NCBI RefSeq assembly: GCF_001434475.1
Contig: NZ_AZGF01000002.1
Location: 1 to 64,000, forward strand
Reading direction: 5' to 3'
DNA length: 64,000 nt
Source of the DNA: Paucilactobacillus suebicus DSM 5007 = KCTC 3549
GTDB taxonomy: Bacteria > Bacillota > Bacilli > Lactobacillales > Lactobacillaceae
The number at the start of each line of letters is the position of its first letter. The stretch's first letter is position 1. The translations under genes and the position numbers were made by a program. The notes under the pieces are model-generated. The model worked only from the letters and a program-made list of their open reading frames with translations. It ran no database searches and was not told the origin of the DNA. This document shows positions 26,481 through 34,321 of this stretch, in pieces.

Positions 26481-28315
26481 TTTGGGCCGTGGTTCCGTAA
26501 ACTCATGCGACGATGCCGTTCTTGATAAAATCTGAAGACCCGATGAATACCAGTAATATCATCATTAGAATGTTGAAATTCTCTTAGTTTAGCCATCACC
26601 GTTTTAAAGCCAACGGTTTCAATGTCTTTTATATTCCAACCTTTCTTTGCAAACTGATCCTTCCAATAAAGCTGTTCACTTATCAGTGGCGAGTACAGTA
26701 AAGCATCTTGTAGAATCTGCAAATCCTTATACATTCTACCCGTATGAGTCATAAATTTAATTCTTAACCATAGTCGCTTAAGAAAATTACTATGCATCGT
26801 ATCATGGGATAGCTCAATAAACGTCGTGTAATAATGATACTGTGTCTCATTGATTTTCTGATCTTCATACATTTGCTTTACTAATTGTCTTTCAGTCTTA
26901 TATGCCAATTCAAAAATTCGTTTAACTTGTCTTGTATTGCGTTGTTCATTTTGATGTAGCTGCTGCGACAAAGCATTAGTAACTATATCGGCCTCAGCCG
27001 CATACTCTTTATTTTTTTGTACAGTTCGTAATGCCGTTCCAATCATTTCTTTGTTGAAATGAGCAATGGCATCGCTTGTATCTTCTTGGCCGCCATTACT
27101 GGTCATCTTAGGAACTACTATTGAAGCAACCGCTAAACTAATAACAATGACAACTGACGCAACATAAATAAGCGCGTTCCGATCAATGCCACCTGGTAGA
27201 GCATGAAAATTAGGTATTAAGAATGCTAATGATAGTGAAATTGTCCCACTAGCGCCACTAACTGCCATTAACCAACTATCTTGCCAGCGGTGATCACTTG
27301 CAACGTGCATCCAAACAAAATACCTGGTCCAGATTAACCTAAGCACAAATTTAAATACATATAACGTAATACCAATTAACGTCAGCGTCAGTAATAAACT
27401 TACATTAGTCTCTAAAATTCTTGATAAAATCGTTGGCAACGAAATCCCCAGCAGAATAAAAATAAATCCATCCAAAGTTTCTGTTACCACGTTCCAGATA
27501 TTATTACGCACTAGCTGAACTTCACTTGAAATCAACTTGAGATTATCGGTTTCCATCCCCTGCACCAGACCAGCTGCAACAACCGCTAAAATACCAGACA
27601 CATGTAGCACTTCAGACAGTAGGTAAACAACAAACGGTACAATGAGTTCCAGCGCAATCATTACAAACGGAATATCATCTTTGAGCGAAATCATAAATAA
27701 GCGAATACGGTGAAAGAACAGACCAACGATCGTTCCTAATAGCAGTCCACCGAAAAACTCTGTGACAAATATACCAGATGCGTGAGCTAGAGAAATCGAA
27801 CCAGTTGCAAATGCAGCTAGTGACAGATCGAAAGCAACGAAACCAGAAGCATCGTTGAACAATGACTCATTCTTTAAAATAACATTGGGAATTCTGAACT
27901 TCTCATTTGGTTGAGAAAAAGCACTAACAGCCGAGGCATCAGTTGGTGTCACGATCGCACATAATGCAAAGGCAAGTGCCAACGGCAATATTGAAAACAG
28001 CATATGCAACGATGTCCCAATTACAACTACCGTCACAATCACTAACACAATTGCTAATGAAGCAATGTTAATTGCACCCCGACCAATCCAGTACCTTGAA
28101 GCATTTTGAGCCTCAACATACAAAAGCGGCGTCACAACAAAAAACAGGAATAGATCCGAATCAAAAATGTAGTGATAATACAATGGCAAAAATGAGAGTA
28201 CAATTCCCGTTGCAATGAACCAGAATGGTAAAGGCAGCCACGATAAATGCCGATAAATAATTACATCAACGACCAATGCAATTAGGATAATTAAAAGAAA
28301 AAAAGTTGCCTCCAA
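26477..28315 (-). CDS. CPA1-family Na+/H+ antiporter
   Basis: A 612-residue protein with about 12 transmembrane helices (residues 1-400) and a long helical cytoplasmic tail. The transport site is recognisable as LCAIVTPTDASAVSAF near residue 120 and NESLFNDASGFVAFDL near residue 150, the ND pair of NhaP/CPA1 exchangers. It exchanges cytoplasmic Na+ or K+ for protons. The start is TTG after GGGGAG. The protein ends early at TGA, with the expected last segment of the tail continuing in the -1 frame. Confidence 0.9.
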   Translation of the reverse strand: MEATFFLLIILIALVVDVIIYRHLSWLPLPFWFIATGIVLSFLPLYYHYIFDSDLFLFFVVTPLLYVEAQNASRYWIGRGAINIASLAIVLVIVTVVVIGTSLHMLFSILPLALAFALCAIVTPTDASAVSAFSQPNEKFRIPNVILKNESLFNDASGFVAFDLSLAAFATGSISLAHASGIFVTEFFGGLLLGTIVGLFFHRIRLFMISLKDDIPFVMIALELIVPFVVYLLSEVLHVSGILAVVAAGLVQGMETDNLKLISSEVQLVRNNIWNVVTETLDGFIFILLGISLPTILSRILETNVSLLLTLTLIGITLYVFKFVLRLIWTRYFVWMHVASDHRWQDSWLMAVSGASGTISLSLAFLIPNFHALPGGIDRNALIYVASVVIVISLAVASIVVPKMTSNGGQEDTSDAIAHFNKEMIGTALRTVQKNKEYAAEADIVTNALSQQLHQNEQRNTRQVKRIFELAYKTERQLVKQMYEDQKINETQYHYYTTFIELSHDTMHSNFLKRLWLRIKFMTHTGRMYKDLQILQDALLYSPLISEQLYWKDQFAKKGWNIKDIETVGFKTVMAKLREFQHSNDDITGIHRVFRFYQERHRRMSLRNHGPK

Positions 28316-28612
28316 AATTACTCCCCCATCTCTATATTAGATATCTTAATGATCATTATACTAGAGGTTTGATAATAAGAAACGTGATCGTTCTTGAATT
28401 CGTGATTTGAATCATATTTGAAAAATCATTGAATGATTAACATAAATTAACTATAACTCGGGTTAATTAGTTACATCTAACTTAATCATTTGAAATAATA
28501 ATTATTTATTGCTAATGCCATTAGCATACGATAAAATTATACATGTATAAACGTGTTGTGAACCGCAACGTGAATACTAGCACGAAAAATTTTATTAGGA
28601 GGAGTTATTTTT

Positions 28613-29194
28613 ATGTCAAAAAGAATTAAGGGTGAGGACGGAAATACTTACGTTCAGAAAAAACCATTTTATAAAAGAGTATGGTTTTGGATACTAATTG
28701 TTTTAGTACTAATTTTTGCAATTAGCGGAATCAATGGAGGAGATACCACATCATCAAGTAGTTCAAAGAGTTCTTCTTCTAGCTCTTCAAAGAAGACTAA
28801 TCCTTTAAGCAAAGTATATAATGTCGGTCAAACAGCTTCATACAAGGGATACGAAGTTAAGGTAAATAGTGTTAATTTCTCCCAAGGTGATGATATTGAT
28901 ACCCCTGACTCTGGAAAACAATATGTCATTGCAAATGTGACCATAACGAACAAGACAGATGATTCTCAGGACTACAATCAATACGATTTTCAGTTAAACG
29001 CCGATGGTAATAATACAGATTTTGATGAAATTACCTCAAGCACAGATAATCTGCTAAGTTCCGGTTCTCTAGACAAGAATGCATCTGTAACAGGTAACTT
29101 AGTTGGTCAGGCAAGTAAAAATTCAACAAAGCTACAATTACAATATAAAACTTCTTTCTGGAACGATAAAACTGTCAAGTTTAACTTAAAATAA
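28613..29194 (+). CDS. Membrane-anchored DUF4352 protein
   Basis: A 193-residue exported protein. A basic N-terminus leads into one transmembrane helix (about 24-41), then a serine/lysine-rich linker, then a DUF4352 immunoglobulin-like domain (about 65-193) with YKGYEVKVNSV and GKQYVIANVTITNKTDDSQD. There is no lipobox cysteine, so it is held by the helix. Its role is unknown; the family is often linked to cell-envelope or stress functions. AGGAGGAG precedes the ATG. Confidence 0.85.
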   Translation: MSKRIKGEDGNTYVQKKPFYKRVWFWILIVLVLIFAISGINGGDTTSSSSSKSSSSSSSKKTNPLSKVYNVGQTASYKGYEVKVNSVNFSQGDDIDTPDSGKQYVIANVTITNKTDDSQDYNQYDFQLNADGNNTDFDEITSSTDNLLSSGSLDKNASVTGNLVGQASKNSTKLQLQYKTSFWNDKTVKFNLK

Positions 29195-29241
29195 ACAAAT
29201 CATCCACATTGAATTTATCCATTACATTTGAATGCATGTTT

Positions 29242-29276
29242 AAAAGGCTGTTTTCCACAAAGAAAACAGCCTTTTG
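29242..29276 (+). terminator. Intrinsic terminator after the DUF4352 gene
   Basis: AAAAGGCTGTTTTC and GAAAACAGCCTTTT form a 14-bp stem with a short loop. The A/T-rich ends could make it work in both directions, which would also end the tRNA transcript. Confidence 0.85.
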
Positions 29277-29291
29277 CATACAATATTATTA

Positions 29292-29364
29292 TGGTCCCAT
29301 CCGGAATCGAACCGGAATTGTCCGCTTAGGAGGCGGGAGTACTATCCAGTTATACTATAGGACC
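29292..29364 (-). tRNA. tRNA-Arg (anticodon CCT)
   Basis: A 73-nt cloverleaf on the minus strand: acceptor GGTCCTA/TGGGACC with discriminator A, T-arm TCCGG-TTCGATT-CCGGA, and anticodon stem CCGC/GCGG with loop CTCCTAA, giving anticodon CCT for the AGG codon. The CCA end is not fully encoded. Confidence 0.96.
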
Positions 29365-29420
29365 AAGACAACCAATATTTTCTCATTATTTAGAGTTCAT
29401 GTAAAGGTTATCCAATAAAT

Positions 29421-30773
29421 TTAGGCATTTGATTGATCAGTAGTATTTTGCTGTTCAGCCTGTTTTTGTCGCTTATGTCTCATGCCTTTGTCTTTTTGAC
29501 GTCGGTTCTTCTTTTTATGGTGTTTAGCACCCTGGTTATTGAATTGATCGTTTTCATCAAACATGCGATTGACATGTTTGTCAACATTGATCTTATCGCT
29601 ATTATGCTGAACCTTACGCATTTTGCGATTAACCTTAGTTTGAACCGATTCTGTTCGTTCGCCCTCTGTTGGCCGATGATCTAACAATTTATTACGATAG
29701 AAATAAATTGGTTCAAGTTTGTAATCCGTGCCTGCTAATATCTTCTTTAAATCACGTAAATCGTGGTCATCCCCAAAGTTAATGACCATCCCTGGCTCAC
29801 CTTGACGACCAGTTCTGCCAACGCGATGCACGTAAGTCAATTCATTATTGGGCAGGTCATAATTAATCACGGTTGGAAGCTTATCAATGTCCAATCCTCT
29901 GGCAACAACGTCGGTAGTCAACAACAATTTAATTTGTCGATTACGGAACATTCTCAGCGATTTTTCACGTTCAGTTTGGCGCTCATTACTTCCTAAAACG
30001 GCCACTGAAACATGTTCATGACGTAAATTAGACGCCACATAATTTAACGTTTTAATTTGATTGAAAAATACCAAAGCACGAAAATCCTTCATGTGACTTA
30101 ACTTTCGTAACATATCAGGTTGATGCTTTCGTGAAACTTCCAAATTAGTATGGCGAACAATTCCTTGAGAATGATCCTCTCCACGAACATCAAATTCAAC
30201 GATCTCACGGCCAAACATATAGCTAAGATCGTCAAGGACTGGGGTCCTAGTAGCAGAAAAGAATCCCAATTGTGCTGTCATTGGTGTTGCTCGTTCAATA
30301 TCTTCAATCACGGCTAATGTTTCGTCTTGAAGCATATCATCTGCCTCATCAACAATCATCGTCTGTAACTCGCCGATCTTTAAATGGTTGGTTTCAAGGA
30401 GGTGCAACACTCGTCCCGGCGTTCCAATCACAACCTCGGGATGTTTTTTTAATTTATCAATTTGGCGGTGAATGTTTGCGCCACCCGTAAGAGCAAGTAC
30501 TTTAACATTCAGTAGTTTAGCCCAATCACGCATTACATTAGCTGTTTGGACTGCTAGTTCCTGTGAGGGTGACAATACGAGAACTTGAACGCCCTGCTCA
30601 GGCATAATTTTTGGCAATACCGGTAGCGTAAATGCAATGGTTTTACCAGAACCTGTTGGGGCAATCCCCAAAACAGATTTTCCCTGAGTCATCGCATCAT
30701 GAACCGCTGATTGGATCACAGTAGGCTGTTTAAAGCCGAGTTCGTCAAAATGTTTCTGAAATACATCGATCAC
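29421..30773 (-). CDS. cshB: DEAD-box RNA helicase, CshB-like
   Basis: A 450-residue ATP-dependent RNA helicase. All motifs are in order: Q motif FKQPTVIQ, Walker A APTGSGKT near residue 38, LSPSQELA, TPGRVL, DEADDM near residue 146, SAT, TTDVVARGLDID near residue 288, and HRVGRTGR. The basic C-terminus (about 370-450) is rich in K, R, H and Q, as in CshB-type helicases active in mRNA decay, ribosome assembly and cold adaptation. The start is GTG, 8 bp after GAGG. Confidence 0.9.
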   Translation of the reverse strand: MIDVFQKHFDELGFKQPTVIQSAVHDAMTQGKSVLGIAPTGSGKTIAFTLPVLPKIMPEQGVQVLVLSPSQELAVQTANVMRDWAKLLNVKVLALTGGANIHRQIDKLKKHPEVVIGTPGRVLHLLETNHLKIGELQTMIVDEADDMLQDETLAVIEDIERATPMTAQLGFFSATRTPVLDDLSYMFGREIVEFDVRGEDHSQGIVRHTNLEVSRKHQPDMLRKLSHMKDFRALVFFNQIKTLNYVASNLRHEHVSVAVLGSNERQTEREKSLRMFRNRQIKLLLTTDVVARGLDIDKLPTVINYDLPNNELTYVHRVGRTGRQGEPGMVINFGDDHDLRDLKKILAGTDYKLEPIYFYRNKLLDHRPTEGERTESVQTKVNRKMRKVQHNSDKINVDKHVNRMFDENDQFNNQGAKHHKKKNRRQKDKGMRHKRQKQAEQQNTTDQSNA

Positions 30774-30788
30774 ATTGCGGCCCTCTTT

Positions 30789-31787
30789 CTATTGTTCGTT
30801 AGGAAACTTAATTCCTGCAGATTCACGTAATGAATACGTCAGTGAATTTACCAGGCGACTAAGTTTAAACCATGTTTCATAGCTTTTTAAGTTATTTAAA
30901 TCGTTGGGTTGTTCCAATACTTTTGTAAATTCGTCTACTTCAGGACTCATTGAATTGTCAGGAACAACTGCGTCCAACTTATGAGCCTTCTGATTTTCAT
31001 CAAAGTAAGTTGCTTCGGTCATGTCAGCTATGTTATCCATTACCAAAGTATCTTTCAATCCATATATTTCAGATGGCATATGTGAGTTAGCAATCTTACC
31101 AAAGTTAAGTGTTACCTCAAAATCGGGATACTTTAAAACTGCACCCCCTTTACCATCAGCACCTGTGTCAATCATGGTTGGAAAGTAAACAACCGTATCC
31201 GGTTCACCAAACAATGCGGCTGCGGCATAAATTGGATAAACACCAAGGTCTTGAAGTGCACCACCAGCAAATTCTGGTGAGAATACATTAGGAGTTTCAC
31301 CAGCAAGCACTTGATCATAACGGGATGAATACTTCATAAAGGTAAAGGTAGCCCCTTGCACAGTATTCATTTCATTGAGCTGATCTTTAACCGCCGCAAA
31401 TAATGGTGTGTGAACATGTCTTGCTGCTTCAATTAATCTAACTGTTGGGTGGGCTTGCAAAAGCGCTTCGATTTGTGAGAATTCATCTGGATTCGTAAAT
31501 GCTGGTTTTTCAATGATCACATGCTTATCGTTTTCAATCGCTAATCGTACTTGTTGGTAATGTAATACGTTCGGGGAAGCAATATAAACAACATCAAAAC
31601 TTCCATCATTGAAGAAATTATCTAAATCATCGAAAAATTCAGTTGCATGCTTTGGCTCTCCGTAATCGCGAGCTCGTTGTAAATTTCGCGAATACACACT
31701 TGTGAGTTGCCAATGACCGTTTTTAACGGTCGCATCTATAAATTGGTCCGTGATCCAATGAGTTCCTATAATTCCAAGTTTTAACAT
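30789..31787 (-). CDS. Gfo/Idh/MocA family oxidoreductase
   Basis: A 332-residue NAD(P)-dependent oxidoreductase. The Rossmann N-terminus has LGIIGTHWITDQF, a degenerate GxGxxG. VYIASPNVLHYQQV lies near residue 69 and the EKP motif (HVIIEKPAF) near residue 94. The C-terminal alpha/beta domain contains GGALQDLGVYPIY near residue 174, where the family's catalytic DxGxH-like region lies. The substrate is unknown; such proteins act on sugars or inositols. GGGAGG precedes the ATG. Confidence 0.88.
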   Translation of the reverse strand: MLKLGIIGTHWITDQFIDATVKNGHWQLTSVYSRNLQRARDYGEPKHATEFFDDLDNFFNDGSFDVVYIASPNVLHYQQVRLAIENDKHVIIEKPAFTNPDEFSQIEALLQAHPTVRLIEAARHVHTPLFAAVKDQLNEMNTVQGATFTFMKYSSRYDQVLAGETPNVFSPEFAGGALQDLGVYPIYAAAALFGEPDTVVYFPTMIDTGADGKGGAVLKYPDFEVTLNFGKIANSHMPSEIYGLKDTLVMDNIADMTEATYFDENQKAHKLDAVVPDNSMSPEVDEFTKVLEQPNDLNNLKSYETWFKLSRLVNSLTYSLRESAGIKFPNEQ

Positions 31788-31848
31788 AGCAAATCCTCCC
31801 GTTTTTAAATGTATCGATTTAATGACAAAAAATGATCAATTAATTGGT

Positions 31849-31872
31849 ATGTTTTACACAACTGTAAAACAT
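31849..31872. promoter_or_regulatory. Perfect 24-bp palindrome, candidate operator
   Basis: ATGTTTTACA and TGTAAAACAT are exact reverse complements separated by CAAC. The site lies between two divergent genes, about 20 bp upstream of a TATAAT box (31891-31896) that fits the DUF4828 gene. A 10+10 perfect match suggests a dimeric repressor site; the protein is unknown. Confidence 0.6.
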
Positions 31873-31961
31873 ATTACACAATAAATATTGTATAATGAGC
31901 TTGTTCGAAAGTCGAAGATTGTGTATAGCAATCAAATTATGACGCAAAGGAGTTTGGTAAG

Positions 31962-32339
31962 ATGAAAAAGCGTGGCATGTTTTTATTCGGTGCAGGATTG
32001 GCGGCTGGACTTACCAGTACGCTCGGTTTAGGCCGAACTAAGAAAAAACATGCTACCTCTTTACCAATCTTCTATGCGGGCACATGGCAGTATTATGATG
32101 TAGAAAGATCACGCACACATCAGCTTGAAATATCGTCAGAACTGAAATTATCAATTGATAAGCATGAGATTTCAGCAAATGTGGAATTGATCGATGAACA
32201 TCAGCTAACATATATTGATAAGTTTGGATATCACATTACAATTCAGGCCAATGAACAGAGACCAGTCAAATTAATTGATGAAGCCGATGATCAGACCTAT
32301 GTGATTACGTCTCCAACAGATAATATGGATACACAATGA
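31962..32339 (+). CDS. DUF4828 family protein
   Basis: A 125-residue protein with an N-terminal basic and hydrophobic segment (KKRGMFLFGAGLAAGLTSTL) that could be a signal anchor, then a small beta-rich domain with YAGTWQYYDVERS, TYIDKFGYHITIQANEQRPV and LIDEADDQTYVI. This matches DUF4828, a family largely confined to lactobacilli. Function unknown. The ribosome binding site is AAAGGAG. Confidence 0.85.
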   Translation: MKKRGMFLFGAGLAAGLTSTLGLGRTKKKHATSLPIFYAGTWQYYDVERSRTHQLEISSELKLSIDKHEISANVELIDEHQLTYIDKFGYHITIQANEQRPVKLIDEADDQTYVITSPTDNMDTQ

Positions 32340-32374
32340 CCAGTTTTTCTCGTATTGAGAAAACTGGTTTTTTT
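32339..32374 (+). terminator. Intrinsic terminator after the DUF4828 gene
   Basis: ACCAGTTTTTCTC pairs with GAGAAAACTGGT around GTATT and runs into seven T residues. Confidence 0.92.
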
Positions 32375-32430
32375 GTTTGAAAGACTTTATGACTTCACAA
32401 AGTCGTGTGAGCCAATATGTGTGCCACAAT

Positions 32431-33207
32431 CTAATTGACTTCTTCTTTCCATTCTTTCTTACTTCCGTTAAACACAGAGACCGTCAAATCTGTTTTTTTA
32501 CCACCAATTTTGACCTTTTCATCCCCTGTATATTGGATAAATTTGACCATCGAATTTTGATGTTTCAATTTGTTCAAACTTGTCCACAACTTTGTGTAAT
32601 GAACATACGGACTAACCATCTGTTTTTGAATGGTAGGTGATGTCCAAACGATACAACCCTGACCGTATCTTGCATCCAACAAGTTAATCAGCTTAGCTAA
32701 CTTTTTACCTTGTTTCTCCGCATTAGGCGGATTATCAGCATAATTACCATAGTACGTGATTTGTATCGCAATGGGTAAACTTCCCGACTGCTGACCAATC
32801 TGACCAACCATGTACTTATACTGCTGCTCGGCACTGCTAGTAAAACTAAATTCCTCGTATACACCCACTTGCATGGTTGTTCCAGCTGCTCGCTCGTAAT
32901 TCTGGATAAAATCATCGTCCAAATAACTAGCGCCGGACGTTGACTTTAGATATACAAATTTTATTCCAGAACTTTGCAGTTGATGAAAATCAACATACCC
33001 GTCATCTTGATCAACACTGACCCCACGAACAGGAAAATCCTTCAACGGTGACGGTCTAGTCTCATGCCACCAAACCCCACCACCAACCAGTAGTATCACC
33101 ACCAAAATTGGTAGCCATTTTTTCCAATTAAAACGATGTTTGTGCTTGGCATGCTTATTCAGGCGACTAGGTAGAACATCTTCGGTTGATGGATCATTGT
33201 TACTCAT
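32431..33207 (-). CDS. GH25 lysozyme-like membrane-anchored protein, active site altered
   Basis: A 258-residue protein with a lysine-rich cytoplasmic N-terminus, one membrane helix (about 30-46) and an extracellular GH25-type barrel. The opening strand VRGVSVDQDDGYVDFHQLQ and the FVYLKSTSGASYLDDDF block fit GH25 muramidases. However, the strand that normally carries the catalytic D-x-E reads PIAIQITYYG here, with no acid. Either the domain is inactive and binds peptidoglycan, or catalysis uses other residues. The C-terminal KFIQYTGDEKV matches the usual WQY strand. Confidence 0.8.
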   Translation of the reverse strand: MSNNDPSTEDVLPSRLNKHAKHKHRFNWKKWLPILVVILLVGGGVWWHETRPSPLKDFPVRGVSVDQDDGYVDFHQLQSSGIKFVYLKSTSGASYLDDDFIQNYERAAGTTMQVGVYEEFSFTSSAEQQYKYMVGQIGQQSGSLPIAIQITYYGNYADNPPNAEKQGKKLAKLINLLDARYGQGCIVWTSPTIQKQMVSPYVHYTKLWTSLNKLKHQNSMVKFIQYTGDEKVKIGGKKTDLTVSVFNGSKKEWKEEVN

Positions 33208-33295
33208 TCAGCTTCACATCTCCCGCCAAAATTCCTACTTATATTTTACCAAAGAATACCTATAAGTTACATTCCAACCAACAACAAAATTATAA

Positions 33296-34138
33296 TCATT
33301 TGCGTGTGGAATCAATCACTTGGCGTACATCTTTAATCACCTTGGTTGTTTTTTCAGAATTATCCGTTGCTGTGGCCAAAAATAAACTGTCCACAATCGT
33401 TAACTGAGCCATCAATGACGACAAACTTTCAGCATGTTTGTTGACCTGTTCGCCGACAGAAATCAGCGTCACATCCGCAGTTTGAGCCAAATCACTATCG
33501 GGAGCACTAGTAATAGCGATCACAGGCACATGTCTGGCTCTCAGCTGAGTCGCAATTTCTACAGTTTGGCGATTTTCGCCGGAGTGTGACACAACAATTG
33601 CACATTGGTCACTTGTCATCTTAACGGCCTGCATTAACTGGATATCAAAATCTGGATAGTATTCACAATCAATGCTGGTTCTCAAAAATTTGTGATAACC
33701 GTTTAGCGCCACAATAGAAGAGCCACCTAATCCAAAGAAGGCAATTTTTTTAGTATGCTTTAAAATGTTCACCGCTTGGACAAGCCGTTTTTCGCTCAAC
33801 ATTTGTTTCGTTGATTTCAGTGCGTTAATTGCACCATTAAAAGTTTTTTCGACAATTTCAACGGTTGAATCTTTTTGGCCGATCTCTGCCATTAAATCAT
33901 TTTCTTTTTCGTCGGTCGTTGCCAAATTAAAAAGAAAATCTCGATAGTTTGAGTACCCAATGCGTTTGACAAAACGTGATATTGAAGCTGTTGATGTGTG
34001 ACAGTTGTTCGATAACTCCGATATCGTACAACGTTGAATCGTGGATAAATTATCTAGCATGTAGTCCGCAATCCTTTGTTCACCATGACTAAAGCTTGGG
34101 TAATATGCGCGAATTCTGACAACTCCATTATTTTTCAC
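33296..34138 (-). CDS. MurR/RpiR family transcriptional regulator
   Basis: A 280-residue regulator with an N-terminal HTH_6 domain (about residues 1-75: GEQRIADYMLDN, CTISELSNNCHTSTASISRF) and a C-terminal SIS sugar-phosphate-binding domain (about 120-250: IAFFGLGGSSIVALNGYHKF, IVVSHSGENRQTVEIA). GTG 34138 follows GGAGATGG by 6 bp; the frame extends upstream without a ribosome binding site. It is divergent from gntK across 183 bp, so it probably senses a gluconate-pathway phosphate and controls gntK. Confidence 0.9.
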   Translation of the reverse strand: MKNNGVVRIRAYYPSFSHGEQRIADYMLDNLSTIQRCTISELSNNCHTSTASISRFVKRIGYSNYRDFLFNLATTDEKENDLMAEIGQKDSTVEIVEKTFNGAINALKSTKQMLSEKRLVQAVNILKHTKKIAFFGLGGSSIVALNGYHKFLRTSIDCEYYPDFDIQLMQAVKMTSDQCAIVVSHSGENRQTVEIATQLRARHVPVIAITSAPDSDLAQTADVTLISVGEQVNKHAESLSSLMAQLTIVDSLFLATATDNSEKTTKVIKDVRQVIDSTRK

Positions 34139-34160
34139 TATTCCATCTCCTGTTTTTTGC

Positions 34161-34189
34161 TGTAAAATATTTGGTGTAAACATTTTACA
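34161..34189. promoter_or_regulatory. Candidate RpiR operator
   Basis: TGTAAAAT and ATTTTACA are inverted around a 13-bp spacer in the rpiR-gntK intergenic region, just upstream of the gntK -35 box. Spacing of about two helical turns suits a dimeric HTH_6 regulator. The link to the adjacent RpiR protein is by position. Confidence 0.5.
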
Positions 34190-34198
34190 ACAAATTGC

Positions 34199-34227
34199 TT
34201 GATTTGTGAAAACGGTTTTCATATAAT
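34199..34227 (+). promoter_or_regulatory. gntK promoter with a cre site filling its spacer
   Basis: TTGATT (34199-34204) and TATAAT (34222-34227) are 17 bp apart. The spacer contains TGAAAACGGTTTTCA (34207-34221), a fully symmetric match to the catabolite-responsive element bound by CcpA. Binding there would block RNA polymerase, so gntK should be repressed on preferred sugars. Confidence 0.85.
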
Positions 34228-34321
34228 GTAGTCTGATACTTTACTCTCAAGTAGTATAACAATGATTCTGAAAGTATTTTTATTTCTTAAGCAAACTTAA
34301 TAAAGGACGGGATATATCACA

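Noticed and set aside
29209-29418. Plus-strand open frame over the tRNA
   Set aside because: The region is fully explained by a terminator and tRNA-Arg on the minus strand.
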